A stretch of 44,135 nt of DNA from an uncultured Pelagibacteraceae bacterium. Lineage in GTDB: Bacteria; Pseudomonadota; Alphaproteobacteria; Pelagibacterales; Pelagibacteraceae. Under the pieces are notes generated by a model, which was given only the letters and a program-made list of their open reading frames with translations, did no database searches and was not told the origin of the DNA. A program made the translations under genes and the position numbers. The DNA lies in contig CACKGK010000011.1 in NCBI GenBank assembly GCA_902599665.1, positions 1 through 44,135 on the forward strand. The letters are read 5' to 3'. Shown here in pieces: positions 8,883-16,961 of the stretch. Numbering within the stretch: the first letter of the stretch is position 1; each line of letters opens with the position of its first letter.

Positions 8883-9269
8883 TTATTCTTTACTATTTGT
8901 AAATGCACAAATTTTATTTCCATCTAAATCACGAAGATAAGAATAATAAACTCCTGAGCCTTCTGGTCTTTCACCACCAGATCCCTCACTAGTTCCTCCA
9001 GCTTTTAAACCTACCTCATGAAATTTGTCTACTTGAGATCTTGATGAAGTTAAAAATGTGATTTGTGTTCCATTTCCAAAGGTAGCATCTTTTTTGTTGA
9101 AAGGTTTAGTGACGTAAAACTCAATATCTTTGGTGCCTTTTGCTCCATATGCAGCATAATCATCTTCTATTGTCTCGTTTCTATCTAAACCAATTACTTC
9201 TAAAACTTTGTCGTAAAATGTAATAGCATCATTTAAATTATTAGTACCTACCATCACATAACCAATCAT
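8883..9269 (-). CDS. VOC (glyoxalase/dioxygenase-fold) family protein
   Basis: At 128 residues this is a single-domain vicinal-oxygen-chelate protein with two beta-alpha-beta-beta-beta modules. It begins IGYVMVGTNNLNDAITFYDKVL, typical of glyoxalase-like proteins, and ends YSYLRDLDGNKICAF, where family members place a metal-binding or substrate residue. The usual glyoxalase I ligand set is not complete, so a glyoxalase I function is not claimed; epimerase, dioxygenase or binding roles are possible. It sits between the aldehyde dehydrogenase (44-base gap) and the methyltransferase-like gene (5-base gap) in the operon. Confidence 0.75.
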   Translation of the reverse strand: MIGYVMVGTNNLNDAITFYDKVLEVIGLDRNETIEDDYAAYGAKGTKDIEFYVTKPFNKKDATFGNGTQITFLTSSRSQVDKFHEVGLKAGGTSEGSGGERPEGSGVYYSYLRDLDGNKICAFTNSKE

Positions 9270-9313
9270 ATAAACCTCTATTAACTAACTCTGATTATAA
9301 GTTATTTAAACTA

Positions 9314-10744
9314 TTAATTCCAACCGGTAATTGCTTTTACTTCTAAAAATTCAGTGAAACCCCAGACACCACCTTCACGACCATTACCAGATTGTTTATA
9401 GCCACCAAACGGCATTCCAGTATCTGTAGCTTGACCATTGATATAAACCGTTCCAGCTCTAACTTTTCTAGCAACTCTTTTGGCTTTTTCTTTATCTTCT
9501 GTTTGTAGATAATTACCTAGTCCATAAGATGTATCATTTGTAATTGCTATAGCTTCTTCTTCAGTTTCAAAGGGTATAATTGAAAGCACAGGTCCAAAAA
9601 TTTCAGTTCTTGCAATTTTCATGTCATTATTTACATCTGAAAAAATTGTTGGTTTAACAAAATAACCTTTGTTAAGTCCATTTGGCAAATCTGGTCCACC
9701 TGCAGCTAATGTTGCGCCTTCTTTTATTCCCTCATTGATAAGATTTACAACTTTATCATATTGTACTTTTGAAACTAAAGGTCCAATATGATCTCCTTTT
9801 TTAGAAGCCAGATCAACTTTAATTTTATTTGCTTCATCAACAGCTTCTTTAACAGCTCTTTCATAAATTGGTTTTTCAACCAACATTCTTGTTGGAGCAT
9901 CACATGATTGTCCTGAGTTACTCATTATATTTCTTACACCATCTCTAACGGCATTTGGATAAGAGTCCGCAAAAACTATATTTCCACCTTTTCCACCCAA
10001 TTCAAGGGTAACTTTTTTTATAGTATCTGCTGCATTTTTTTGAATTAATTTTCCAGCTCTTGTTGATCCTGTGAATGAAACCATATCAATATCAGGATGA
10101 CCAGAAATATGATTTCCAACAACTTCTCCATTTCCATTAACTAAATTAAAAACTCCTGCAGGAAAACCAGCTTCATCAATCATTTCTGCAAACAATACTG
10201 CTGACACTGGAGCAATTTCGGATGGTTTTAAAATCATTGTACAACCAGCAGCTAAAGCAGGAATAACCTTTAATACGATTTGATTCATAGGAAAATTCCA
10301 TGGCGTAATTAATCCACAAACTCCAATTGGTTCATATCTTATATGATTATTAGATTTAGGATCAAATTGATGTTCAAAATTAAAATCTTTTAAAATTTCA
10401 ATGTTATTTCTGCAAATATCAGCACCCATTTTAGTGTGTGTTTCGGAAGCAAAATCTAATGGGGCGCCCATTTCTTTAGATTGTGCCTCAACCATTTCAT
10501 CCCATCTTCTATTATAAATTTCATCAAACTTCTCAAGTAAAGCTAATCTTTCTTCCTTTGTAGTTTCTCTCCAAGTCTCAAATGCGATCTTGGCAGCGTT
10601 TATTGCTTTATCAGCATCTTCTGTCGAGCCCAAAGATATTATTGCAAAAGGTTCCTCGGTTGAGGGATTTATTACTTCAAAGTCATTTGGCTTAGCAGGC
10701 GAAACCCACTTTCCATTTATATAAAAATCTTTCTTTTCAATCAT
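9314..10744 (-). CDS. NAD(P)-dependent aldehyde dehydrogenase
   Basis: This 476-residue protein is a complete aldehyde dehydrogenase. The catalytic residues are Cys281 (NSGQSCDAP) and Glu248 (VTLELGGKG), with the oxyanion-hole Asn in TPWNFPMNQ and the cofactor loop SFTGSTRAG. The family oxidises aldehydes to acids. It is clearly paralogous to the enzyme at 37561-38994, sharing the start MIEKK-FYING-WVSP and a C-terminus ending in GWN. The neighbouring 3-hydroxyisobutyrate-dehydrogenase-like gene (21-base gap) would supply a semialdehyde, so the pair may oxidise a hydroxy acid stepwise. It lacks features of CoA-acylating MmsA. The actual aldehyde is unknown. Confidence 0.88.
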   Translation of the reverse strand: MIEKKDFYINGKWVSPAKPNDFEVINPSTEEPFAIISLGSTEDADKAINAAKIAFETWRETTKEERLALLEKFDEIYNRRWDEMVEAQSKEMGAPLDFASETHTKMGADICRNNIEILKDFNFEHQFDPKSNNHIRYEPIGVCGLITPWNFPMNQIVLKVIPALAAGCTMILKPSEIAPVSAVLFAEMIDEAGFPAGVFNLVNGNGEVVGNHISGHPDIDMVSFTGSTRAGKLIQKNAADTIKKVTLELGGKGGNIVFADSYPNAVRDGVRNIMSNSGQSCDAPTRMLVEKPIYERAVKEAVDEANKIKVDLASKKGDHIGPLVSKVQYDKVVNLINEGIKEGATLAAGGPDLPNGLNKGYFVKPTIFSDVNNDMKIARTEIFGPVLSIIPFETEEEAIAITNDTSYGLGNYLQTEDKEKAKRVARKVRAGTVYINGQATDTGMPFGGYKQSGNGREGGVWGFTEFLEVKAITGWN

Positions 10745-10765
10745 AATTTTATTGTAGCATAAAAT

Positions 10766-11707
10766 TTAAATTTCATAACCTTTTTCTTCAGGTTCATTGT
10801 CAATTAACTCCTCAGGAAAACCTTCAACTCTAAAATTAATTTTATTTAAGTCTTCCATTCTTTTTACTATCATCGAGGACCAAGCTCTTGAGCCATATTT
10901 TTTTTGACCATCTTTAAATATTTCAACTATCTTAGGTGAAATTTCCAAAGGTGCATTTAATTTTTTTGCGAGTTCATCAAATAGACCAGTATCTTTTAAG
11001 ACAAGATCCATCGTAAAATTTATATTATAAGAGCCATTTAAAATAACCTGGCTCTCGGTTTCATGAACAAATGAATTTCCTGATGACACAGCAATTCCTT
11101 TATAAGCTTTTGTAAGATCTAGGTTTGATTTTTTGGCTACTGTCCATGCCTCCCCAAGGGCAACCAAATGTGTAGAGGCTAAATAATTTGTAATTACTTT
11201 GAGAATAGAAGCAGTGCCTAATTCCCCTGTATGTAATATTTTTCGCCCCATTACAGTTAAGGCAGGTAATATCTTTTCAAATGCATCTCTTTCTCCACCA
11301 ACAAATATTGCTATATTTCCTGACGCTGCTCTATGGCATCCACCACTTACTGGACCATCTAGGGGTATTGCCTTTTTTTCAATTACTTTTCTACCAATCC
11401 TTTTTACCTCTGCCTCATCTGTTGTACTCATTTCCAACCATATTTTATTTTCTGAAATACCTTTAAGAATCCCGTTCTCTCCCTCCATAACTTCTGCACA
11501 AATTTCAGGAGAAGGAAGACAAGTTATTATTAAATCAACTTCCTCAGCCAGCTCTTTAGCAGATTTTGCAATTTTAGCCCCCATGCTCTCAAATTGTTTT
11601 GTTAAATTTTTATCTAAATCTCTAACTGTTAAATTAAATTTATTCCTCAATAAACTCCCAGCTAGTTTCCCTCCAACATTTCCTAAACCAATAAATCCTA
11701 TATTCAT
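10766..11707 (-). CDS. NAD(P)-dependent beta-hydroxyacid dehydrogenase (3-hydroxyisobutyrate dehydrogenase-like)
   Basis: This 313-residue protein has the N-terminal Rossmann motif MNIGFIGLGNVGG, the substrate-binding motif DGPVSGGCHRAASG and the catalytic lysine region SILKVITNYLAS of the beta-hydroxyacid dehydrogenase family (3-hydroxyisobutyrate, tartronate semialdehyde and related reductases). These interconvert beta-hydroxy acids and semialdehydes with NAD(P). It is slightly longer than typical members (about 290-300) because of an acidic C-terminal tail. The start codon overlaps the stop of the upstream DMT gene by one base, and the aldehyde dehydrogenase follows after 21 bases, supporting a coupled alcohol-to-aldehyde-to-acid route. 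The specific substrate is not assignable. Confidence 0.85.
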   Translation of the reverse strand: MNIGFIGLGNVGGKLAGSLLRNKFNLTVRDLDKNLTKQFESMGAKIAKSAKELAEEVDLIITCLPSPEICAEVMEGENGILKGISENKIWLEMSTTDEAEVKRIGRKVIEKKAIPLDGPVSGGCHRAASGNIAIFVGGERDAFEKILPALTVMGRKILHTGELGTASILKVITNYLASTHLVALGEAWTVAKKSNLDLTKAYKGIAVSSGNSFVHETESQVILNGSYNINFTMDLVLKDTGLFDELAKKLNAPLEISPKIVEIFKDGQKKYGSRAWSSMIVKRMEDLNKINFRVEGFPEELIDNEPEEKGYEI

Positions 11708-12570
11708 TAATTTACCTCCTCTTTCTTTTTATATAATATCATTATGACACCAAATATTATTACTATTCCTCCAATAAATAATTCACTTGTTGGTTTCTCA
11801 CCTAATAAAAAAATTGCTGCAAGCAATCCAGTTGGTGGTATACCCATAGTCACTATGGGTAACACTTTATATAATGGATTATTTTTAAGAACATAATAAA
11901 AGCAGCCATAAGTTATAGGTTGCATTATAAATCCAATGTAAAATGCTATTAACCAATGATTAAATTTAGCAGTTGATAGATATGATATGGTATCACCTTC
12001 AATTACTGCAGAAATTAAAATTAAAGTGGGTCCAGAAAATAATGCAAGCCACGCAACTAAAGCTAAAGGATTAATTTCTTTACTCAAAGGTTTAACAATT
12101 ACTTGGCCAAGTGCCCATATTGCTGAACCTAAAATCGTAAGAGTGATACCAAATATTTTTCCATCTAAATTAGGTGAGCCAGTTAAAATATAAACTCCTA
12201 CAAATGCAACTCCTATACCAATCAAAGCTCTTAAAGTTGGCTTCTCTTTCAACATGAAAAAAGCAAATATTACTCCAAATGGAACTTCTGTTTGTACTAA
12301 TAATACCGCTGCAGATGCATCAATAAAATTTAAACCAGTATAGGTAATACTGTATTGCAAAGTGTTTGCTATAAACGAAGCGATAAAAATTTTTTTTAAG
12401 AAAACTTTTGGAATTGGAAACCACCAAATTAAAATAGAAGCAGCAAAAATAAATCTTAATCCCATTAGAAGTATTGGAGGAAAAGATTCAAAAGCAGGTT
12501 TGGCAATTACAAAACCAAAACCTAAAAAGATAGGAACAAGTGATGCAACTAGAGTGTCTTTAAAATTCAT
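11707..12570 (-). CDS. DMT-superfamily (EamA) transporter
   Basis: This 287-residue protein has about ten hydrophobic helices in two EamA repeats. Landmarks are the N-terminal GFGFVIAKPAFESFPPILL, the charged repeat junction FMLKEKPTLRALIG, and the second-repeat equivalent FLLGEKPTSELFIG, matching the O-acetylserine/cysteine exporter (YdcZ/RhaT-like EamA) layout. The substrate is unknown. It is the promoter-proximal gene of the seven-gene minus-strand operon and ends with a one-base TAATG overlap with the dehydrogenase gene. It is divergent from the EutA-like gene across a 60-base spacer, which must hold the promoters for both directions. Confidence 0.87.
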   Translation of the reverse strand: MNFKDTLVASLVPIFLGFGFVIAKPAFESFPPILLMGLRFIFAASILIWWFPIPKVFLKKIFIASFIANTLQYSITYTGLNFIDASAAVLLVQTEVPFGVIFAFFMLKEKPTLRALIGIGVAFVGVYILTGSPNLDGKIFGITLTILGSAIWALGQVIVKPLSKEINPLALVAWLALFSGPTLILISAVIEGDTISYLSTAKFNHWLIAFYIGFIMQPITYGCFYYVLKNNPLYKVLPIVTMGIPPTGLLAAIFLLGEKPTSELFIGGIVIIFGVIMILYKKKEEVN

Positions 12571-12610
12571 TCAATTCATTTAATATTAATGATTATTCAA
12601 GAACTTATGG

Positions 12611-12616
12611 TATATT
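12611..12616 (+). promoter_or_regulatory. Possible -10 element for the EutA-like/ectoine-hydrolase-like operon
   Basis: TATATT, five of six matches to the sigma-70 -10 consensus, lies 14 bases before the start codon at 12631. Only a weak -35 match (ATGATT at 12589-12594, 16-base spacer) precedes it. If used, the transcript would be nearly leaderless, and no Shine-Dalgarno is visible. In such AT-rich DNA chance matches are common. Confidence 0.25.
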
Positions 12617-12630
12617 CTCTTTTTTAAATT

Positions 12631-13371
12631 ATGAATTCAACAAAAATAGAACCAAAATACATAAGTAAATCAAATCCACGAGTTGGCCTTATTGCTCTTG
12701 CAAGTGATTTTATGATTGAAAGAGACTTTATTAATGTAATAAAGGATAGAGAGATTGATTTTTTTGTTAATAGAATAGAGTGCTATAATCCTTTAACAAA
12801 AGAAAATCTGATTAAAATGTCAGATAAAGTAACTGATGTTGCAAAAGATATTCTTCCAGACCAGGATATAGACTGTGTTGTCTATGGATGTACTTCAGGA
12901 ACAATAGCTGCGGGTTACAATTCTATAGAACAAAAGGTAAAAGCAGCAAAACCAATGGCAGAGGTTACAACACCAAGTACTGCTGCTATAAAAGCTTTAA
13001 AGAAATTAAATATAAGAAAGCTTTGTTTATTTACTCCATACAGTAAAAAACTTAATGATGATGTTATAGAATATTTTAAATCTGAAGGATTTGAAATAAC
13101 TTCCAATTCTTATTTTGATATAGAGGCAGACTACGATATCGGTAAAGTAGATCAAAATTATTTGTATGATGTGTTGTCTAAAATTGATTTAAATGGCGCG
13201 GAAGCATTATTTGTATCTTGTACAGCTTTACCAGTACTACCAATAATTGATAAACTTGAAAAAAAATTAAATACAATTGTTTTATCAAGTAACCAGGCTT
13301 TAATCTGGGATACTCTAGTCCAAATAAATAAAAATAATCTAGTTGAAGGTTTTGGAAAATTATTCAAATAG
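12631..13371 (+). CDS. Asp/Glu racemase-fold protein, maleate isomerase / arylmalonate decarboxylase family (EutA-like)
   Basis: This 246-residue protein has the two catalytic cysteines of the Asp/Glu racemase superfamily: Cys87 in VVYGCTSGT and Cys197 in FVSCTALP. This arrangement is that of maleate cis-trans isomerase, arylmalonate decarboxylase and EutA, a protein of ectoine-utilisation clusters. The next gene (6-base gap) is an ectoine-hydrolase-like M24 protein, the usual neighbour of eutA, which favours the EutA reading. EutB and EutC, often encoded with it, are absent here. Alternatives are a maleate isomerase of nicotinate degradation, but no nicotinate genes are nearby. The fold is well supported; the exact role is inferred from the neighbour. 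Confidence 0.78.
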   Translation: MNSTKIEPKYISKSNPRVGLIALASDFMIERDFINVIKDREIDFFVNRIECYNPLTKENLIKMSDKVTDVAKDILPDQDIDCVVYGCTSGTIAAGYNSIEQKVKAAKPMAEVTTPSTAAIKALKKLNIRKLCLFTPYSKKLNDDVIEYFKSEGFEITSNSYFDIEADYDIGKVDQNYLYDVLSKIDLNGAEALFVSCTALPVLPIIDKLEKKLNTIVLSSNQALIWDTLVQINKNNLVEGFGKLFK

Positions 13372-13377
13372 AAATTT

Positions 13378-14547
13378 ATGTCATTTACAAAAGAGGAATA
13401 CAAACAAAGATTAAAAAAAGTCCAGTCAATGATGGAAAAAAAAGGTATTGAACTTTTAATTTCCCACGACACTAATAATATGAATTATTTGACCGGTTAT
13501 GATGCATGGTCTTTTTATTATGCTCAATGTGCAATAGTACATGTCAATGCAGATGAACCATTTTGCTTTGTAAGAGCGCAAGATGCTGGAGGCGCCTACA
13601 TAAAAACTTATCTAAAAGATGAAAATATAATTGTTTATGATGAAAATTATATTCATACATGGCCAAAACATCCTTATGACTATTTAGTAAAAATAATTGA
13701 AGATAGAAAATGGGATAAACTTTCAATTGGTGTTGAAATGGATGCCCATTACTTCACAGCTTTTTGCTATGAAAAGATAAAACAAGGTTTACCAAATGCA
13801 AAAATTAAAGACTCAGAACGTTTAGTCAACTGGGCGAGATTTGCAAAATCTGATGCAGAAATAAAATATATGAAAAATGCTGCATTGATTTCAGAAAAAG
13901 GGATGAAAACTGCGATGGAGGTAATTAAACCTGGTGTAAGACAATGTGATGCTGTTGGAGAAATTCAAAAAACTTTATTTTATGGAACACCAGAGTTTGG
14001 AGGAGAATATTCGAGTATTGCAACACTTCTTCCAACAGGGAAGGGAACTTCAGCTTCACATTTAACTGCTACACAAGATAAGTTTGTAGAAGGGGAAGCA
14101 ACAATCGTAGAGTTATCTGGAGTTTACAAAAGATATCATGCTCCAATGGCAAGAACTGTTTTGTTAGGAAAACCCGATAAACTAAAAATTGATACGATGA
14201 AAAAGACTATTGAAGCTCTAGAAGCTGGAATTAAAGTAACAAAAGCTGGAAATACTGCAAATGATGTTGCTCGAGCATTTTGGGGAGTTTTAGACAAATA
14301 TGGAATAGAGAAAAAGTCTAGAACAGGTTACTCAATTGGTATTGGTTACCCACCAGATTGGGGTGAACATACTTTAAATATATATAAAGAAGAAATGACA
14401 GAATTAGTTCCAAATTCTTGTTTTCATATGATAGCTGTAATGCAATTTGGTGATTGGGGAGTCGAAGCATCAGAATCTATAAGAGTTACTGACAATGGAT
14501 GTGAATTATTTTGTAATTATCCAAAAGAGCTAAATATAAAGAGTTAA
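13378..14547 (+). CDS. doeA: M24 (creatinase-fold) hydrolase, ectoine hydrolase DoeA/EutD-like
   Basis: At 389 residues it has the N-terminal creatinase domain and C-terminal pita-bread domain of M24 proteins. Stretches such as NYLTGYDAWSFYYAQ and GYSIGIGYPPDWGEHTL match what is known of ectoine hydrolases, which open the ectoine ring to N-alpha-acetyl-diaminobutyrate. The metallopeptidase ligands are lost: the usual first Asp is Glu, the second aligns with Pro in HAPMART, and the His of GHGIG is replaced in SIGIG. This fits metal-free creatinase-like enzymes rather than aminopeptidase P or prolidase. It follows the EutA-like gene by 6 bases and precedes the PotA-like gene by 45. A related cyclic or N-substituted amidine substrate remains possible, and no deacetylase EutE/DoeB is in the window. 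Confidence 0.72.
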   Translation: MSFTKEEYKQRLKKVQSMMEKKGIELLISHDTNNMNYLTGYDAWSFYYAQCAIVHVNADEPFCFVRAQDAGGAYIKTYLKDENIIVYDENYIHTWPKHPYDYLVKIIEDRKWDKLSIGVEMDAHYFTAFCYEKIKQGLPNAKIKDSERLVNWARFAKSDAEIKYMKNAALISEKGMKTAMEVIKPGVRQCDAVGEIQKTLFYGTPEFGGEYSSIATLLPTGKGTSASHLTATQDKFVEGEATIVELSGVYKRYHAPMARTVLLGKPDKLKIDTMKKTIEALEAGIKVTKAGNTANDVARAFWGVLDKYGIEKKSRTGYSIGIGYPPDWGEHTLNIYKEEMTELVPNSCFHMIAVMQFGDWGVEASESIRVTDNGCELFCNYPKELNIKS

Positions 14548-14560
14548 TTAACTGTTGCAA

Positions 14561-14594
14561 ATAAGATAACTAAATGTTTTAAAAACTATCTTAT
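14561..14594 (+). repeat. Inverted repeat overlapping the start codon of the PotA-like gene
   Basis: ATAAGATA (14561-14568) pairs perfectly with TATCTTAT (14587-14594), an 8-bp stem with an 18-base loop whose second arm includes the first two bases of the ATG at 14593. The loop has a further GTTTT/AAAAC pairing. No Shine-Dalgarno precedes this start. The stem is A/T only, so it may be chance; if real it could mask initiation. Confidence 0.35.
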
Positions 14595-15678
14595 GTCAAA
14601 AAAAGCTGATTTCGTAAAATTTGATAAAGTAGACAAAAGTTACGACGGAAAAGTATTAGTAGTAAAAGATCTGAATTTAGATATTGAAGAAGGGGAGTTT
14701 GTAACAATGCTTGGACCTTCTGGTTCAGGAAAAACGACATGTCTAATGATGCTTGCTGGTTTTGAAACTCCAACTAATGGAGAAATATTTTTAGATAACA
14801 ATCCAATTTCTAATATTCCACCACATAAAAGAGGGATCGGAATGGTTTTTCAAAACTATGCTTTATTTCCTCACATGACAGTCTTTGAAAATTTAGCATT
14901 TCCTTTAAAGGTAAGAAAGATGTCTCAAGAGGATATAGAGAAAAAAGTCGACAAAGCTTTATCAATGGTCTCATTGGGTGGATTTGCAAACAGAATGCCA
15001 GGTCAACTGTCAGGTGGTCAACAACAAAGAGTTGCAGTTGCAAGAGCTTTAGTTTTTGATCCGGCTGTTGTTTTAATGGATGAACCTTTAGGGGCGTTAG
15101 ATAAAAATTTAAGAGAAAGCATGCAATACGAAATTAAACATATTCATGAAAATATTGGTGTAACAGTAGTTTATGTAACTCATGATCAGGGTGAGGCTTT
15201 AACGATGTCAAATAGGATTGCGGTGTTTAATGATGGTAAAGTTCAACAATTATCAAGCCCTGATAAGTTATATGAAGAACCAGTTAATTCTTTTGTTGCA
15301 GAGTTCATTGGCGAAAACAATACTTTTGGTGGAGAAGTTTCTGAAATTTCAAATGGAACATGTAAAGTTAAATTAGAAAAGGGTGAAATAATTGCTAATC
15401 CAATTTCAGTTAAATCTGTTGGAGAAAAAACTACAGTATCAATCAGACCAGAACGAGCATTGATAAACCCTAAAGATAAAATGGATAATAATCAAAAAGG
15501 AAAAATTGAAGAAGTCATTTATCATGGGGATCATACTAGAGTTAGATTAAATTTACTTGGTAACTCAGAATTTATATTAAAAGTTCCAAATAGTTCTCAA
15601 AACCTAGATATAAAACTTGGTAATGAAATTAATATTGGCTGGAACAGTCATGACGCTAGAGCTTTAGACCCAAAATAA
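14593..15678 (+). CDS. ABC transporter ATP-binding protein, PotA (polyamine/opine/betaine) type
   Basis: The protein has 361 residues, normal for PotA. Walker A is at 41-49 (GPSGSGKTT), the Q-loop at about 87 (FQNYALFPHMTV), the signature at 139-146 (LSGGQQQR), Walker B and D-loop at about 159-170 (VVLMDEPLGALD) and the H-loop in YVTHDQGEA. The C-terminal third (FVAEFIGENNTFGG, SIRPERALINP) is the TOBE regulatory domain found in importers of the polyamine/spermidine class. With the binding protein and two permeases downstream it forms a complete importer. The preceding hydrolase-like genes suggest an ectoine-like or related compatible solute rather than a polyamine, but that is inference. Confidence 0.9.
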   Translation: MSKKADFVKFDKVDKSYDGKVLVVKDLNLDIEEGEFVTMLGPSGSGKTTCLMMLAGFETPTNGEIFLDNNPISNIPPHKRGIGMVFQNYALFPHMTVFENLAFPLKVRKMSQEDIEKKVDKALSMVSLGGFANRMPGQLSGGQQQRVAVARALVFDPAVVLMDEPLGALDKNLRESMQYEIKHIHENIGVTVVYVTHDQGEALTMSNRIAVFNDGKVQQLSSPDKLYEEPVNSFVAEFIGENNTFGGEVSEISNGTCKVKLEKGEIIANPISVKSVGEKTTVSIRPERALINPKDKMDNNQKGKIEEVIYHGDHTRVRLNLLGNSEFILKVPNSSQNLDIKLGNEINIGWNSHDARALDPK

Positions 15679-15711
15679 GCGTTATTATAACATTTTCGCC
15701 AAAATCATCTG

Positions 15712-15740
15712 TTGACTCTTATATTCTATGTTGCTGTACT
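15712..15740 (+). promoter_or_regulatory. Candidate sigma-70 promoter for the binding-protein gene
   Basis: TTGACT (15712-15717, five of six to consensus) and TGTACT (15735-15740, four of six) are separated by an ideal 17-base spacer, about 37 bases before the start codon. The 99-base gap between the ATPase and binding-protein genes is large for this genome, which supports an internal promoter giving the binding protein its own, probably stronger, transcript. Confidence 0.5.
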
Positions 15741-15768
15741 CCTTTTTTTATAAAAAAAACGTTTAAAC

Positions 15769-15773
15769 GGAGG
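15769..15773 (+). promoter_or_regulatory. Strong Shine-Dalgarno of the binding-protein gene
   Basis: GGAGG, four bases before the ATG at 15778. Most genes in the window show no clear Shine-Dalgarno, so a near-perfect one here indicates high translation and fixes the start. Confidence 0.75.
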
Positions 15774-15777
15774 ATAA

Positions 15778-16896
15778 ATGAAAAAATTAAGTAAATTATT
15801 ACTTGCTTTAACATTTGCAGTTTCTGTATCTACATCCGCTTTTGCAGTAGTTGTTGCATCATGGGGTGGAGCATACACAGAAAGTCAAAAGTTAGGATAT
15901 GGAGATCCAACATCGAAAGCATTGGGTATACCAATCGAGTGGGTTGACTATTCTGGTGGACTTTCAGAAATTAAAGCGCAAATAGAAGCAGGAGCAATCA
16001 CATGGGATATTATAGACGTATTCGCTTACGATACTATTAATGGTTGTGATGAAGGAATTTTTGTTGAATTTGATTTTGACAAAGACTTCCCACCAGCACC
16101 AGATGGTACGCCTGCAAGTGAAGATTTCTTCACTGATATGCCAAGTAAATGTGCGGTAGGAAATATCTTATATTCTTGGAACTATGCTTATAATAGTGAT
16201 CTATTAAAAAGCACTCCAAAAACTATTAAAGATTTCTTTAACACAAAAAGATTTCCTGGAAAAAGAGCTATTTACAAAAGTGCATTAACTAACTTAGAAA
16301 TTGCTTTAGCAGCAGATGGTGTAAAAATGGGTAAAGGTGGAGAATTTATCTACAAAAAATTAGAAGAACCAGGATATGTTGACAGAGCAATGAACAAGAT
16401 TAAAGCACTTTGTGAGGATCCAAATGGCGGATGTGTATTCTGGTCAGCTGGAGCTCAACCACCAGAATTATTAATGAGTGGTGAAGTTGTAATGGCAACT
16501 GGTTGGAATGGAAGATTTTTCAATGCAGCAGTTGGAGAAGGTGCTCCAATAGTTCAGGTTTGGGATGGACAAGGTCTTGACTATGAATATTTTGCATTAG
16601 TAAAAGGTGGACCAAACCAAGCTGATGCTATGAAAGCTTTAGCAATGATGACAAACACTGAGATGTTAGCAGGAAGCGCAAAATATATTGCATACGCTCC
16701 TTGGAGAAAATCATCAATTGCAGTTATGGAAGCAGGAGAGCCGTGGTATAAAGATGGAAAAACTAATATGGTTCCGCATATGCCAACAGCGCCAGCTAAC
16801 CTTAAAAAATACTTCTTAGTAAACGCTGAGTACTGGGCTGACAACGGTACAGAGCTTGGTGAAAAATGGGAAGCTATGAAAGCTAGTATTAAATAA
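15778..16896 (+). CDS. Extracellular solute-binding protein, PotD/PotF-like (ABC importer)
   Basis: This 372-residue periplasmic protein has a signal peptide: basic start MKKLSK, a hydrophobic core and a likely cleavage after TSAFA. The mature protein starts VVVASWGGAYTESQK, the classic opening of PotD-like (SBP_bac family) proteins. The AGAITWDIIDVFAYD and VFWSAGAQPPELLMSGEVVMATGWNG segments match the hinge and ligand-cleft strands of this family. Conserved acidic cleft residues typical of polyamine binders cannot be confirmed by eye. It has its own candidate promoter, a strong Shine-Dalgarno and a 3' terminator, so it is probably made in excess over the membrane subunits, as is usual for SAR11 binding proteins. 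The ligand is unknown; the upstream EutA/DoeA-like genes point to ectoine-like solutes. Confidence 0.88.
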   Translation: MKKLSKLLLALTFAVSVSTSAFAVVVASWGGAYTESQKLGYGDPTSKALGIPIEWVDYSGGLSEIKAQIEAGAITWDIIDVFAYDTINGCDEGIFVEFDFDKDFPPAPDGTPASEDFFTDMPSKCAVGNILYSWNYAYNSDLLKSTPKTIKDFFNTKRFPGKRAIYKSALTNLEIALAADGVKMGKGGEFIYKKLEEPGYVDRAMNKIKALCEDPNGGCVFWSAGAQPPELLMSGEVVMATGWNGRFFNAAVGEGAPIVQVWDGQGLDYEYFALVKGGPNQADAMKALAMMTNTEMLAGSAKYIAYAPWRKSSIAVMEAGEPWYKDGKTNMVPHMPTAPANLKKYFLVNAEYWADNGTELGEKWEAMKASIK

Positions 16897-16931
16897 TTAA
16901 AGTTTTAAACACTTTAATTTTATATTATATT

Positions 16932-16961
16932 AAGGGCGGTTATTTTAACCGCCCTTTTTTT
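16932..16961 (+). terminator. Intrinsic terminator between binding protein and permease
   Basis: An 11-bp perfect GC-rich stem (16932-16942 with 16946-16956; arms AAGGGCGGTTA and TAACCGCCCTT) with a three-base TTT loop is followed by a T run to 16961. This is the strongest hairpin in the window. It ends directly at the ATG of the permease gene (16962), so it should act as a partial terminator that lowers permease expression relative to the binding protein and protects the upstream mRNA. Confidence 0.9.

Noticed and set aside
5300-8990. SAM-V or other riboswitch ahead of the homocysteine-methyltransferase-like genes
   Set aside because: SAR11 can have SAM-V before such genes, but here the upstream gaps are 0 and 5 bases, leaving no room for a leader RNA.
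11199-11747. Long open frame of 182 codons on the plus strand
   Set aside because: It lies wholly antisense to the 3-hydroxyisobutyrate-dehydrogenase-like gene, whose family motifs are intact, and its translation is low-complexity Ser/Pro/Ile with no domain.
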